In this document: positions 62,801-64,000 of the stretch, in pieces
Numbering within the stretch: the first letter of the stretch is position 1
Layout of the letters: each line of letters begins with the position of its first letter
Origin: Opitutales bacterium
GTDB lineage: Bacteria > Verrucomicrobiota > Verrucomicrobiia > Opitutales > Seribacteraceae
Direction of reading: 5' to 3'
Assembly (NCBI GenBank): GCA_028101545.1
Contig: JAOHKZ010000010.1
Coordinates: 1 to 64,000, forward strand
DNA length: 64,000 nucleotides
Translations under genes and position numbers: made by a program
The notes under the pieces: generated by a model
The model's input: the letters and a program-made list of their open reading frames with translations, nothing else
Databases searched by the model: none
Told to the model about the DNA's origin: nothing

Positions 62801-64000
62801 TCGTGGGTTTAGAGCTAAGATCAGAACTTTTCCAGTATGGGCCTTTACCAACAATTTTCCTTGCGTGATGTCCATTACCACTCCGGTCATACCATAACAT
62901 AACTGCCTGACCGTCACCTGGTGGTGATATTCCTTCGTTGGTTGAAAGATGCTGTGGATAGGTTGCATCCAACCAGGTCATCAATTTTCCATAATTTGCA
63001 GGGGAATAATCATCCTTGGCGATTAAGGACTGACCGGGGTCCGATGGCCAGCCTTTGACCCACATGGAAACGGAAAAATTGGAGTCCCCGTCAAAAGTAT
63101 CTTCTGTTCCTCCGGTGGATACGGTGGCAAATGCACCGTTTGTTAAATCAAAGGCACGCCCATTATTTGAAAAAGTATCCGTGGTAAAGGGTGAGTTACC
63201 TGTAACAGGAATTACTTCTTTGTATGGGTGAGCGTTAGGTAAACTGCTAGTCAGGTTCCAACGATGGGCAAGATAACCCTCAATCTTTTCCCGATCGGAT
63301 GTTGAAAGGGCAGTGTCAAAAATGAGAACTTCTGAAACTTTGGAATTTCCGTAAGTGCTGCTAATTGAGCCAATTCGCAGTTCGCTGTTTTGATTGGCAG
63401 CTGTACCCGTTGGCCCAGAGTTTAGGAACGCAGAACCATTAAGTGTTCCGGTGGTAACAGACCCGTCCCAAATTGCTCCGATAACTACCGGGGTATTAAT
63501 GGCGCCTGGTGTCCAATTATTATTTGCCTCCGCACCGGATCCACTAAACCCGTTCTGTTGAATGATCCATCTTGGTGTGGCAAGAGCAGAGTTTGCTCCG
63601 TTATGTGTGAGTAGTCCAAGGGCAAAGGTTCCGCTACCCCCGATACCACCCCCTTTACCTACAAAAGTTGAACATCTTCCTCCGCCGGATTGGTGAAATG
63701 TATTTGCTCCGCCCTGACCAACCACAAATACCGTCCAGGTGTCTCCTCCTGTTCGTGAGTCCAAATCGGTAGATCCTAAAGTTGGGCTCCCATCATTCCG
63801 GTTTAAGGAGTCATTCGTTCCATCAAAGGATAGGGTGGGCATGGAATTCAATCCATTTGTGCTGAATGTGGGTTTGCTCGCTGCCGTGCCCTGTGTGACA
63901 TGTTTATTATTTCCACTTTTATCACTCCATTGACTTACTGCATTGGAGGAATGTGTGACACTGCTTTCATCTTTGGCATCAAGCCAAAGTTCCAAATCAC
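38301..64000 (-). CDS. Giant modular surface protein with nested LWLDA modules, 5' end outside window
   Basis: One minus-strand frame with no stop from the window's right edge to 38301: at least 8,565 residues, N-terminus missing. TTG 63995 is not the start, because module 1 is already under way. In order it contains LWLDA modules, LamG, putative-Ig (He_PIG), DUF2341, Fn3-like domains, three glycine-rich domains, PA14-like and other beta-sandwiches, an MBG unit, and a tandem array of BIg2-like domains. It ends in a Ca-binding repeat region (DLNGDGSVNALDAELMFDSD, DTDSDGDGMSNFMERAFGGD) and a beta domain with IEYIVEISTDLRTW. All recognisable parts are extracellular lectin or adhesin folds. The repeats are diverged, so the frame is under selection. 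A surface adhesin or polysaccharide-binding role is inference. Translocation signals would lie outside the window. Confidence 0.93.
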   Translation of the reverse strand, partial: DLELWLDAKDESSVTHSSNAVSQWSDKSGNNKHVTQGTAASKPTFSTNGLNSMPTLSFDGTNDSLNRNDGSPTLGSTDLDSRTGGDTWTVFVVGQGGANTFHQSGGGRCSTFVGKGGGIGGSGTFALGLLTHNGANSALATPRWIIQQNGFSGSGAEANNNWTPGAINTPVVIGAIWDGSVTTGTLNGSAFLNSGPTGTAANQNSELRIGSISSTYGNSKVSEVLIFDTALSTSDREKIEGYLAHRWNLTSSLPNAHPYKEVIPVTGNSPFTTDTFSNNGRAFDLTNGAFATVSTGGTEDTFDGDSNFSVSMWVKGWPSDPGQSLIAKDDYSPANYGKLMTWLDATYPQHLSTNEGISPPGDGQAVMLWYDRSGNGHHARKIVGKGPYWKSSDLSSKPTMRFDYSTMLLDDSNESFDAWSELEVFAVMDELAADTWRIWFGKTNATNNGTSSNTSWHFLARRPDQNPAAYRFRVNGTSGGDTPEINTSHSNKVHDPMILNLRFGGGTRKLYLNGTEVISQSDTGNIGSSSHPVSIGGRKDGGNSAKFNLSEFIIFNDIMTDAERILIEGNLAHKWSLTSVLPSGHAHKSTAPTVGGWAIERGANGQNDITLDLTGAGGQFTQPTTIDDGDWHHLSVTFGSGNKKIYIDGNQIGTASQSGSVTDSAIKLILGDPDPFGSVATRAKVDDVRFYRGVLTADEVSAIHNDRAGDIGAPKFALTSPSTLSGSNGRSVSYQISANPAHGLTGYNSSITYSLLNAPSWLSVGSTSGLVTGTPPTSGTYNFQVRAVNTLGSNVQDVSLTVADFTNWDYSLSFTTDFNGGTPLKDWNMLVRLSEDNSTGPGSKGFRYSQCSANGGDLRFIDKDGQELFFEIANWNTDGESQIWVRTPTLKSDANVTMFWGNPSAGLPSYANNGSAWNDYFGVYHLEQSTGPAKDSSPSGNDLSAINAPTLTSSGLTGTAYSTTASAENGFLSNALNGAIKAKEGTYTIWAKTPSNPADEKDWFGVQYNNDPNYVLRLESSTSSPPSTLVNSSFDFSTISGLKLWLDASSLSSIGSTWSDLSGNNNHATKTGSPTLRTNAYNGKAVIDYNGSNSEYHSFTRISDIRTVFLMLARNDTSDQRFILGDTSTYHFHTNGNTFFHSSHAHTNVKNGLLKVNGSTVNGTSTGMPSSLSVVSLRTLGNVQANNFSNDRNNAGRTWAGELAELLIYNQPLNDNEIAVIEGQLAHKWGTSGSLDENHPYRFNQPGGSFAGLTDPNDNVGTGNWQMLTLSIKDGKMNLYVDGVQDGTANKWYFLGKDFVTGLSLGRGSLDGGPDAVFDEATFSTVGRSSSWISASFNNQKPNSSYLNFGTLVGPPSLNDDVGTKVFAKKDTAMSYTVGFSGSGTFVATGLPPGLSINSATGEISGSTSVTGSQTFTVTATGTTAGGGTETDSFVYTIVISDPASFPFRMNLTLSGYTGSSTLNEFPVLVDLNESSISGFAYNSFLDSDADGIRDGGDLRFFASNGKELPYEIADWNVTGTSNIWVKVPSISGTNTVITAAWGKLGTETTPDYATDDPVWSENFGGAWHFTSDSTLFADSSPNSNHATRNSVGVSNSGQVGKAANFTGTEFADIAFSETINTENFTMSIWAKRDGSAGTGYRTPFCARKDDGGGLTHGYMLYSESGNFRFWTGKGVSAGSWHTSPIVSHSNDAWHHVTVSFDGSSKKIYLNGGTPVSVTGNPLYHKNELYGLRIGAGANENPTGQYFWDGQLDEMRHSSVARSADWIKAEFDNQKSSGTKLVSYGSVTGPRIITSPLYVDGTYGQSFSYNLTASDSPSGYTILNLPDGLTFVPATGAVSGTPTQAGSFQATLVVDYSDDDGDITDSDSLNDRLGNVDGLAADAISLSITINPLAPTIATLAANAVGPSYANFEGNVTNSGGLPPEVKIYYGTTDGANDPNAWTTVKNIGNQQSGVFSIQIGDLSPGNTYYYRARATHSGGDAWANSSKSFTTQTSTNPIAGNGPVQNATGTSAKLIAKIANFGTGTVNFAPRTLSASEFPGITLWVDGADANSITKVSGTNEVSTWTDKIDSTVKLHGHATNKPDTGASINGLNAITFDKRSNSNMEHIIAKKGNANWNPAGSNGAASGSISDVVVMLVGQFDTVRRSNFPFNFGWGDHLPWSNAYTYWRFDGGRHQVKVADANVPFMLCYDFSVTKGRQIIFNNGTSVFNKPRTSVTNIGGAFKFPDIGRTGGSSDGTEWTLGEMMVVRGTMSDQVRQNAEGYLAHKWGLVSNLPLDHPWANIGPYEDTRTGIDLTLYWGSSDGGENANTWDNEVNIGKIAPKFALWYDASDSSTLSLSSANVTTWNDKSGNGRHATTSTGDPAFSSTDGPNGMPVVQFRSGAANGGTGDEEMNINGTFKVKEHFYVVRSPSENWSDYGGIIGNGASRESNYLFERNQKYFHSNKYPAKVWKDGDSISSSNFNLETINAYMILRIVVNDNNLGPHSNWKIGDITGWSMDMDLAEAMCFSTSLTDEEADKVEGYLANKWGLSGTLANTHTYKVSSISDPKSLFENSVDLTNLVKGNTYHYRIKASNSQGTDWSDATASFVSESAIDLSSGTLTFNTSGPTPYWSASDGTKGNGVLETLSWTDANQNTVQYKVAKFSFDRLVIGDGVNVKLTGENPIHMDIAGDATISANITANGNHASTIGPQIQNSGQLGGGFGGGISPVRAQDLLGWFPFDASSGSIAKNLGTAGSDATLVSGAVFSTAVVKQGTSSLHIPTASTRACAQVNTPIYVGPNNSSNDYSLSTWFRDLYAPVGRWRTLTRGSNANHQVILAQNNDSLGTHSGWVDSGYDLPASASAGTWQHLVATFDGTYTKFYIDGTFVGQLTGSKGNNIRDIGSYSGNDQRFAQYLDDFRVYGIVLSASEASSIYNNGNGDLSYAHGSGPAHLVGTSPFNSGGSRYKGGTLTGSGLVAGNAPGGGSYGGSGGRPEGNGGTDSQGAHSISGGVYGTLAMDAFLGGSGGGAGQNRAGGAGGGAIKIVASGTLTIDGNIIANGGIGGTAPVNDASLAGGSGSGGAVYLKGNNLVINAGVSITADGGPGASFVSSGGNSQSTDGGGVGPAAGGGGRVFIEGTTTFLNHHSVTNENITANSGGKASPAGLFSKDVDGLTLWLDAADSSSITHSSNAVSQWSDKSGNNNHATQSTSANQPVLTSSGLQFDGTNDGFTLTNDISHPNLNIFVVLQGYGYLFANNGTDRALFLNSNQNLYWTFNSSSTIDNVAISAYSSSSSQLLEFSLNSGTAKLRLNGAEVSSQGSISGNLKIDRIGLKWDSSTSQPTWTGKIMEVLALTSTSERRKTEGYLAHKWGILKGSRPGQDGTVRIVRPQVSALAFTSGTLTIDTDKAEIAHTDGSYMLGEYENKTYSLNGKTYNYKVSKFTADNISIGSGVVVNLVGTNPLSLQTRNNGDLTLGSTINANGGAGTEGPNTGGIGKLGGYNGGTTATSGNGPGAGSAYSPNFGPSAINSLELWLDASSLGSADSTWSDSSGKSNHASKGGSPSVVTNAQNGLSVMNYTANGQRHKFSMINTVRTVFWVVSQDSSVNGSGFRYILSDSTKHPHWHNNNNGKFWGSYTAAQVKNGITRLNGTAINGETTNYPNNLSVVALRTTSNADADQFGYDRTITDRQWIGKLGELIIYSTPLTDSEIQKVEVYLAKKWGLESSFPNSHPSNLAHAGGGAGYAGKGNDPFIGITTNTYGDGALTNLIGGSGGGGGDYPGGAGGGAVELLAHGDGALTLTSGAKILANGGDASRVHAKSGGGGSGGAIKLSGGSVSIAGTLEVKGGKGLTATEGGGGRISIQTNGNLVLGTTTLNGYHVGSLHISGATPTNSLSLSSGTLVFDTTFGYWHHTSGVHGVGTIEQKEDADGISYKTCTFTFDSINLAAGLNVVLQGENSLILKTRNNGNFSVGTNLNANGGNAQDTYVGYYSAIDHGIGKLGGLNGGIKALTNGSGSGGGKLEGGGVSGNLVGGGGGYGSAGEYNSNDFDYGKTYGIPTLSHLLGGSGGGAASQSGGGAGGGAISLEADGNGTLTILTGATVSANGGGVSTSLANIGGGGSGGSIRLAGRQIINNGTISAKGATPPASASNYDGGKGGGGRVAFNYSLNLTEGTVELGSGALEGSKSYNTPPSVSNSSLTSTLSYSNNSYRKQSATRYNDLVLWYPFDDASGATIMDYSQYERNGTLVNASGNNWIKGKSGGAISLDNSAGTYSNDPSGEYLQMGTWSLGGAFTFTSWVKADDFRADARLINLDGTYKLAVHLGSPNNLSSLFGSTPGGDEIHDSGTGFWQWKAWTHIAVSLENAGTDSSTIRYYKNGSLFSSSTSATAPVVENRTSQFIGRSDTSNSFHEYFSGDLDDLRIYRVNLSASEIASVYAETNSSLVYTIEGLNNPTSFSATGLPTGLSLNPNTGEISGHSTSIGDHNVTIIASNLSGSSPSKTLTLTIGASKPIIETNYPVTRESDLLGWFKFDETSGTTASNYGTKGSAALLAGGATFSTSEKKFGSSSLNLPTGSTGAYAQVTTPIDLSGNPFTLSFWFKKLYGTGAFRTLTRDNSSNYHHVIINNGTNNIGTWGWVDSGYDLPTSTSASSWNHLVVSFDGTTGKFYHEGNFVGSVNADRSSNIYAIGNYQGGGQRFAEYLDDFRIYGVALTANEAAAVYGEGNGDLFAVNSGSTSATATVTLKETGGANVSMDIFYGTVDKGATTTGWDANTSLSGNQSAGQVTLGMNGLSGNTSYVFRIRSTNSAGSTWSDAYSFKTGNKLDPPSVTAQDASSVAGSSVTANGTVVSFDGNTQPTTTLYYDTEQSLTDGKFDPFTPLSLGSGLRLWLDANDSSTITHSSNAVSEWRDKSGNGFNLTQSTAGSKPTYNGTSKKITFATDFLSASAPSLTQPLSFFIVAEYSGANTNDQYIHDSSTGRYRLGEWSTQGFGFPSGDAALRSASLNPIGKSIYACKFNGSSSNLFINGGHALSGTHPATSFGGNYVLGAHNNGSGSPFQGSIYEHLIVSGSLSSFERQKIEGYLATKWGLSSALNASRYIGAEGWTSSHLTGDADSGISAEHNYTCAVSLNGSNKTINGVTFEGASGTGGTGWQITAGMTSTHNSQASTVGGQIGAMLSNGMRYAGDPQKIKISGLTPGKSYVFTLYNQAWEASGREAILSCSELSATVTLNQSQYGSSSQDGLLVNCSYTASGSEAEFTIDPTTNSTWHIYGFSNRVADYDFPVQTNLPTTAVNLGQKAVGAFTHNLTGLSAGTTYKYRFSVQNQGGISLSDVKTFTTLGPPIVETPGATEITKTSAKLNSKLTFTNGNDSNVTFYWGDDIKQGTTILDFATGQSSNDDLSSTFGSSLSSAVSGATVSDGGTTNISLAWTAASNVLEVHGGSGFNFLDPSTSSVDVLQLDMDGGVALPYVTFNVDSGKALYLQSLVIGHATDMTEADSTWTLTITKAGGSQVFSMTTAAMGPGDKELVNFNFMGQAGTNYVLTFNDNGAGHVRAAIDNLKFSQIDTTNWDNNHALSGSHGIGVLSHSLTGLTTGADYFYTSKATNSAGTVWGPVKTFKPANTSINKYSIPGLALWLDATDINGDGNVDNLSNGTAVSNWTDKSLENQTISQSTSTNQPAIASTSFGSKSGVRFDGNGDILNVSSVRTTAGGYSIYALTRRAVDSGDANAHLVSESSWALIPSTTNSAFTAKVAKKSAASGSTLTNIKLGKSASSSSNDFAGDLAELLLFTRQLTSQEEQQVEGYLAHKWGAADSLDANHTYKDVPPIFNNGPRIEELSGVVFHPVHASVFMGPNPSSGQNNLDGATYSYSNARVFTGSKGLLAHTGDSHNIQLSNTNVDIQNWNHFPSFSGGNNFMTAISGSFLATNTGSYTFRWSNDDAGGMYIDLNHDGIFASSESLAPWAWDGSGTLELVAGTVYNFFYMTAEGGGGDTNNWYVTQPGGSEERVNLGKPSQIAMWSAPSVDAILTTGKPISLQVPASRNPTSWTATGLASGLSINNSGVITGSTGFIGDFNATFTAINSDGNDSRTFSFNVIKGRRVIDWNQTISGKSYGDAPFTLTATKTGTDTSLDNFPSTLPGMKLWLDASSLSSAGSTWTDKSPADNDATKVGSPSVVTNSQNGLSVMSYSGATSESHAFTTITDIRTVFWVVSEDSSVSGSGLRYLLGDTVEPDWHTQGDGNIWGHQWGEPKVYNGYTRLNGVPIDGRVTAKPTSLSILTVRTTSNARATSFSNDRNIAGRSWKGKLGELLIFNAPLDDDQMQRMEGYLAQKWGLTSSLPSNHPYLTVSPAAFRYSSSNPEIIDINGSTAIIKSGGSVTITAHAPANTSAHSAIPVSQAVSIAKAPLTITGDDLSITQGASIPDLNYTISGWKHNDSSLAIPANPAGLSNLALWLDASDENSITHATNAISQWSDKSGNNVHAAQSTASKKPMLSSGTQNGLSTISFDGVDDSLSASSLNISQSYTIFAVAKTTGGAGRDYLFDGITNNANRSLIALNNTGKLQLWATNWANSNLNTPSGFFTLSALFNSSSSQLTLNGTTVSSLNTGNSSLSNGIYLGTNYQANADFLEGEIAEFLIVDSTLNSSDRDSIEGYLAHKWGLQGNLPNNHSHKTVALTRGPIVITDANNSSAAGTYYVRPSDAASQKYAITYVDGQLIKSNKTEQTIAWGQDFSSYGVNQYIDLNATVASGLPVTYSLSDASVAELAVTMQSSLQGWWKMDELSGSTMNDSSGNSRTGVVPTSSSALGSSGKFGNAFALNGSNIYAYTSGFKGITGGDRRTIALWFKTSTANKPILQYGAAGTATLFKLSLNSSGAAVLDLGGTTLTSSTTGLADGAWHHLAATIPASGNTGGAKLYVNGSATNGSGSTAINTSNANDLKIGTDGSAYFNGLLDDVRFYGAELNSTLISQLYGSGNGDFNRIHVKAAGNVTITANQQGNNSYAPAPAVTIAASFDKSDQTISFSPITDKSVGDFDFSPTAVASSGLPVSFASSDSLIAEIQGTAPNQTIKIRAAGTATITASQAGNTGYNAANNVTQTVTVGYYNLQSDSFPGLRLWVDGNNLDGDTTEDILTNGSNVTQWIDRSGNNNHPGQGTNANKPTYAANALNGMGAVRFTAAQSFNISTSNDFVTVFAVLKQASNQTAETKPLGSNIFATTAAGKFGLKRQGSAWMDSGVSSHASALLTMQLSAGNYAIFVNGVNKGTGTDPVAPDSATKLGNDFAGDIAEFVAYGSVLNSGVRQKVEGYLAHKWGLNSNLPSSHSYKVGKPAFGGVQVLTFQPVPDKQVGQTVTLDVSSDSGLSVFTFDSNDSSVVSFSGNVATPLKVGKVTITATQGGQAPWLSATATQPFIVTATPRVDQTITFIDIPDKTVQSANFELNATASSGLPVSFTVVSGTSATVESNGTVTIAGAGVTTIRASQDGNGSYNPALTVEKTLTVNKVTQTIIFNSLSNANLSAGTYELNATASSGLSVSFNSSDTTVGEVSGNTLTLKKGGTITITATQGGNGTYLAASDATRTLTILDDTQQAQTISWNQNLSGLTVDSSDTNMTATASSNLTVSYFSSNTNVATIINNTYLHVVGAGSTTISAIQAGNGQWQAAPTVDKTITLSKAGQRIVTDSNQTSIPNLTIDNADFEFAPALKSAKTSTFASTGLALAYSSSNANIVEITGGGTRLKPKGDGTATITVSQSGSAIYNPATSKTFSVTVTEKSPYSDSLPGMILWLDANDINADGLAESNTDFISNGGKSQASTWADRSGSSNTLSQGTTNLQPVRVISGGKPGLAFGSTLGNAGAHMTATMPSILAGNPSFTLFVAVKTAGTQPEKILHFGNSAGTAGQVLGMAKNGGYYFNGGGELTFPSVNFGGNVQVGAFRRKANATYADGEFFFNGTNQIGSAQYGTSVPAIPSSGTREIILGAGRNGTAAVANQLSNAVVHEVMLFSGSLTDFAVRRMEGYLAHKWGSNSRLASNHPFKTSQPLFGGSQSISLNPTNIPTDSSDNVPFMSIFDSAFELEGVYATSGLALSYESNDTSIISITSAGLLQPTGQGLVRITARQAGNAYFSAATPAVYNMKILGRRSQTVTFTTPTEVRIDLPLDLNASASSGLDANFSIASGSSIASLSGNRLTFSNTGSVTVRSGQAGDSTYAPANFVDQTFLVKRPLNLVFDAIGDMGRGQSFSVKAVVLDGITNNPVPVNPTYSIVSGTATISGSQITCGSSIGVVKVRAVATGTLYFTSSADATFNITNKQGQTIFFKQGEKGGLRDLPLSRKPIPIGRMANASSNLAIAYSLTTNPGSVFQLSGNGANAILVFNKNFNASIPQAGLTVRITASQAGDSSYNAAASVVREIIVKQPGKNAFYAERRLDPRYEKEKIKFARKLATKKNLKGLIDLNGDGSVNALDAELMFDSDDTDSDGDGMSNFMERAFGGDSLASDAKSVLPRSINKKDGKQRITFQRYQDSYNSEGIEYIVEISTDLRTWTTTGVTQVDLNGGTTGKGVNSGGGMERVLYETTGTAKSKGGKQFLRVRVRTK
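39975..40739 (-). repeat. LWLDA module 13 (variant), in the BIg2 array
   Basis: From GMILWLDANDINADGLAESN to EGYLAHKWGSNSRLASNHPF. Confidence 0.86.
42102..42737 (-). repeat. LWLDA module 12 (variant), in the BIg2 array
   Basis: From GLRLWVDGNNLDGDTTED with WIDRSGNNNHPGQG to EGYLAHKWGLNSNLPSSHSY. Confidence 0.86.
43140..43757 (-). repeat. LamG nested in a BIg2-like domain
   Basis: LQGWWKMDELSGSTMNDSSG to LDDVRFYGAELNSTLISQLY and GNGD. The host BIg2 reads GLPVTYSLSDASVAEL before it and IHVKAAGNVTITANQQGN after it. Confidence 0.8.
43960..44870 (-). repeat. MBG domain split by LWLDA module 11
   Basis: The MBG pattern starts LTITGDDLSITQGASIPDLN and YTISGWKHNDSSLAI, is broken by module 11, and ends RGPIVITDANNSSAAGTYYV and KYAITYVDGQLI. 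Confidence 0.72.
44055..44732 (-). repeat. LWLDA module 11 (type I), nested in MBG domain
   Basis: From GLSNLALWLDASDENSITHA to EGYLAHKWGLQGNLPNNHSH. Confidence 0.87.
45033..45650 (-). repeat. LWLDA module 10 (type II), nested in a BIg2-like domain
   Basis: From GMKLWLDASSLSSAGSTWTD with IRTVFWVVSEDSS to EGYLAQKWGLTSSLPSNHPY. The host reads VIDWNQTISGKSYGDAPFTL before it and FRYSSSNPEIIDINGSTAII after it. Confidence 0.85.
46010..46590 (-). repeat. PA14-like beta domain
   Basis: GSFLATNTGSYTFRWSNDDA, MYIDLNHDGIFASSESLAPW and ELVAGTVYNFFYMTAEGGGG have the look of a PA14 sugar-binding sandwich. A He_PIG-type Ig domain follows to about 45785. Confidence 0.6.
46599..47173 (-). repeat. LWLDA module 9 (variant)
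   Basis: From GLALWLDATDINGDGNVDN to EGYLAHKWGAADSLDANHTY. It lies between domains. Confidence 0.86.
47210..48045 (-). repeat. Fn3-like domain split by a jelly-roll-like domain
   Basis: TSAKLNSKLTFTNGNDSNVT and FYWGDDIKQGT are followed by a different beta domain (about 47375-47915; LDFATGQSSNDDLSSTFGSS, AAIDNLKFSQ), then TTNWDNNHALSGSHGIG, LTGLTTGADYFYTSKATNSA and WGPVKTF complete the Fn3. Confidence 0.65.
48055..49560 (-). repeat. Fn3-like domain split by LWLDA module 8 and another beta-sandwich
   Basis: VAGSSVTANGTVVSFDGN and TTTLYYDTEQSLTDG come first. After module 8 and a separate domain (about 48225-48770; KTINGVTFEGASGTGGTGWQ, WHIYGFSN) the Fn3 resumes with FTHNLTGLSAGTTYKYRFSV and SDVKTFTT. 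Confidence 0.65.
48775..49412 (-). repeat. LWLDA module 8 (type I), nested in Fn3-like domain
   Basis: From GLRLWLDANDSSTITHSSNA to EGYLATKWGLSSALNASRYI. Confidence 0.87.
49880..50493 (-). repeat. LamG domain
   Basis: DLLGWFKFDETSG, SWNHLVVSFDGTTGKFYHEG, LDDFRIYGVALTANEAAAVY and GNGDL. An uninterrupted Fn3-like domain follows to about 49605. Confidence 0.8.
50748..51404 (-). repeat. LamG domain
   Basis: DLVLWYPFDDASGATIMDYS, AFTFTSWVKADDF, AWTHIAVSLENAG and LDDLRIYRVNLSASEIASVY. A He_PIG-type Ig domain follows to about 50530 (GLPTGLSLNPNTGEISG). Confidence 0.8.
51505..52385 (-). repeat. Glycine-rich domain 3, uninterrupted
   Basis: LSSGTLVFDTTFGYWHH, CTFTFDSINLAAGLNVVLQG, GIGKLGGLNGGIKALTNGSG, GGGGGYGSAG, LLGGSGGGAASQSGGGAGGG, GGGGSGGSIRLAGRQIINNG and GGKGGGGRVAFN run without a break. 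It shows the complete unit that copies 1 and 2 carry in pieces. Confidence 0.82.
52386..53880 (-). repeat. Glycine-rich domain 2, split by LWLDA module 7
   Basis: FTSGTLTIDTDKAEIAHTDG, YKVSKFTADNISIGSGVVVN and GIGKLGGYNGGTTATSGNGP come first, then module 7, then AHAGGGAGYAGKGNDPFIG, LIGGSGGGGGDYPGGAGGGA and GGGGSGGAIKLSGGSVSIAG. Confidence 0.8.
52858..53475 (-). repeat. LWLDA module 7 (type II), nested in glycine-rich domain 2
   Basis: From SLELWLDASSLGSADSTWSD with VRTVFWVVSQDSS and LSVVALRTTSN to VYLAKKWGLESSFPNSHPSN. Confidence 0.88.
53925..54542 (-). repeat. LWLDA module 6 (type I), nested in glycine-rich domain 1
   Basis: From GLTLWLDAADSSSITHSSNA to TEGYLAHKWGILKG; it lacks the usual HPYK end. 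Confidence 0.85.
55230..55858 (-). repeat. LamG nested in glycine-rich domain 1
   Basis: DLLGWFPFDASSG to LDDFRVYGIVLSASEASSIY and GNGDL. Close sibling of the LamG at 49880-50493 (shared VDSGYDLP and RFAxYLDDFR). Confidence 0.8.
56373..57032 (-). repeat. LWLDA module 5 (type I), nested in Fn3-like domain
   Basis: From FALWYDASDSSTLSLSSANV with WNDKSGNGRHAT to EGYLANKWGLSGTLANTHTY. Confidence 0.85.
57150..57878 (-). repeat. LWLDA module 4 (variant), nested in Fn3-like domain
   Basis: From GITLWVDGADANSITKVSGT to EGYLAHKWGLVSNLPLDHPW. Confidence 0.85.
58025..58285 (-). repeat. Fn3-like domain, uninterrupted
   Basis: PSYANFEGNVTNSGGLPPEV, IYYGTTDGANDPNAW, IGDLSPGNTYYYRARATHSG and WANSSKSFTT follow in one run. 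It is the internal control for the split Fn3-like domain that comes next. Confidence 0.75.
58840..59665 (-). repeat. Second DUF2341 plus LamG, uninterrupted
   Basis: FPFRMNLTLSGYTGSSTLNE, GGDLRFFASNGKELPYEIAD and ITAAWGKLG give DUF2341. The LamG follows without any insertion (AWHFTSDSTLFADSSPNSNH, DAWHHVTVSFDGSSKKIYLN; it continues a little further to DGQLDEMRHSSVARSADWIK near 58690). It serves as control for the split copy at 59960-61600. Confidence 0.75.
59960..61600 (-). repeat. DUF2341 domain and linked LamG, split by LWLDA module 3
   Basis: DUF2341 is seen in WDYSLSFTTDFNGGTPLKDW, GGDLRFIDKDGQELFFEIAN and VTMFWGNPSAG. The linked LamG starts at VYHLEQSTGPAKDSSPSGND, stops after DPNYVLRLESSTSSPPST, and resumes at GTGNWQMLTLSIKDGKMNLY after module 3. 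Confidence 0.75.
60273..60878 (-). repeat. LWLDA module 3 (type II), nested in LamG
   Basis: From GLKLWLDASSLSSIGSTWSD to GQLAHKWGTSGSLDENHPYR, with IRTVFLMLAR and LSVVSLRTLGNVQANNF typical of type II. Confidence 0.88.
61870..63165 (-). repeat. LamG domain split by LWLDA module 2
   Basis: The first half runs from FDLTNGAFATVSTGGTEDTF to SLIAKDDYSPANYGK. The second half resumes at GWAIERGANGQNDITLDL and runs through DDGDWHHLSVTFGSGN and VDDVRFYRGVLTADEVSAIH. Together they make one LamG; the gap holds module 2. Confidence 0.8.
62235..62984 (-). repeat. LWLDA module 2, nested in a LamG domain
   Basis: From LMTWLDATYPQHLSTNEG through MLWYDRSGNGHHARK to EGNLAHKWSLTSVLPSGHAH. Confidence 0.85.
63218..64000 (-). 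repeat. LWLDA module 1 (type I), cut by window edge
   Basis: Starts at LELWLDAKDESSVTHSSNAV and ends with EGYLAHRWNLTSSLPNAHPY. Free-standing as far as can be seen. Confidence 0.85.

Noticed and set aside
38301-64000. Inteins as explanation for the nested modules
   Set aside because: No intein splice motifs (Cys/Ser start, HN end, DOD endonuclease) flank the LWLDA units; they are LamG-type folds.
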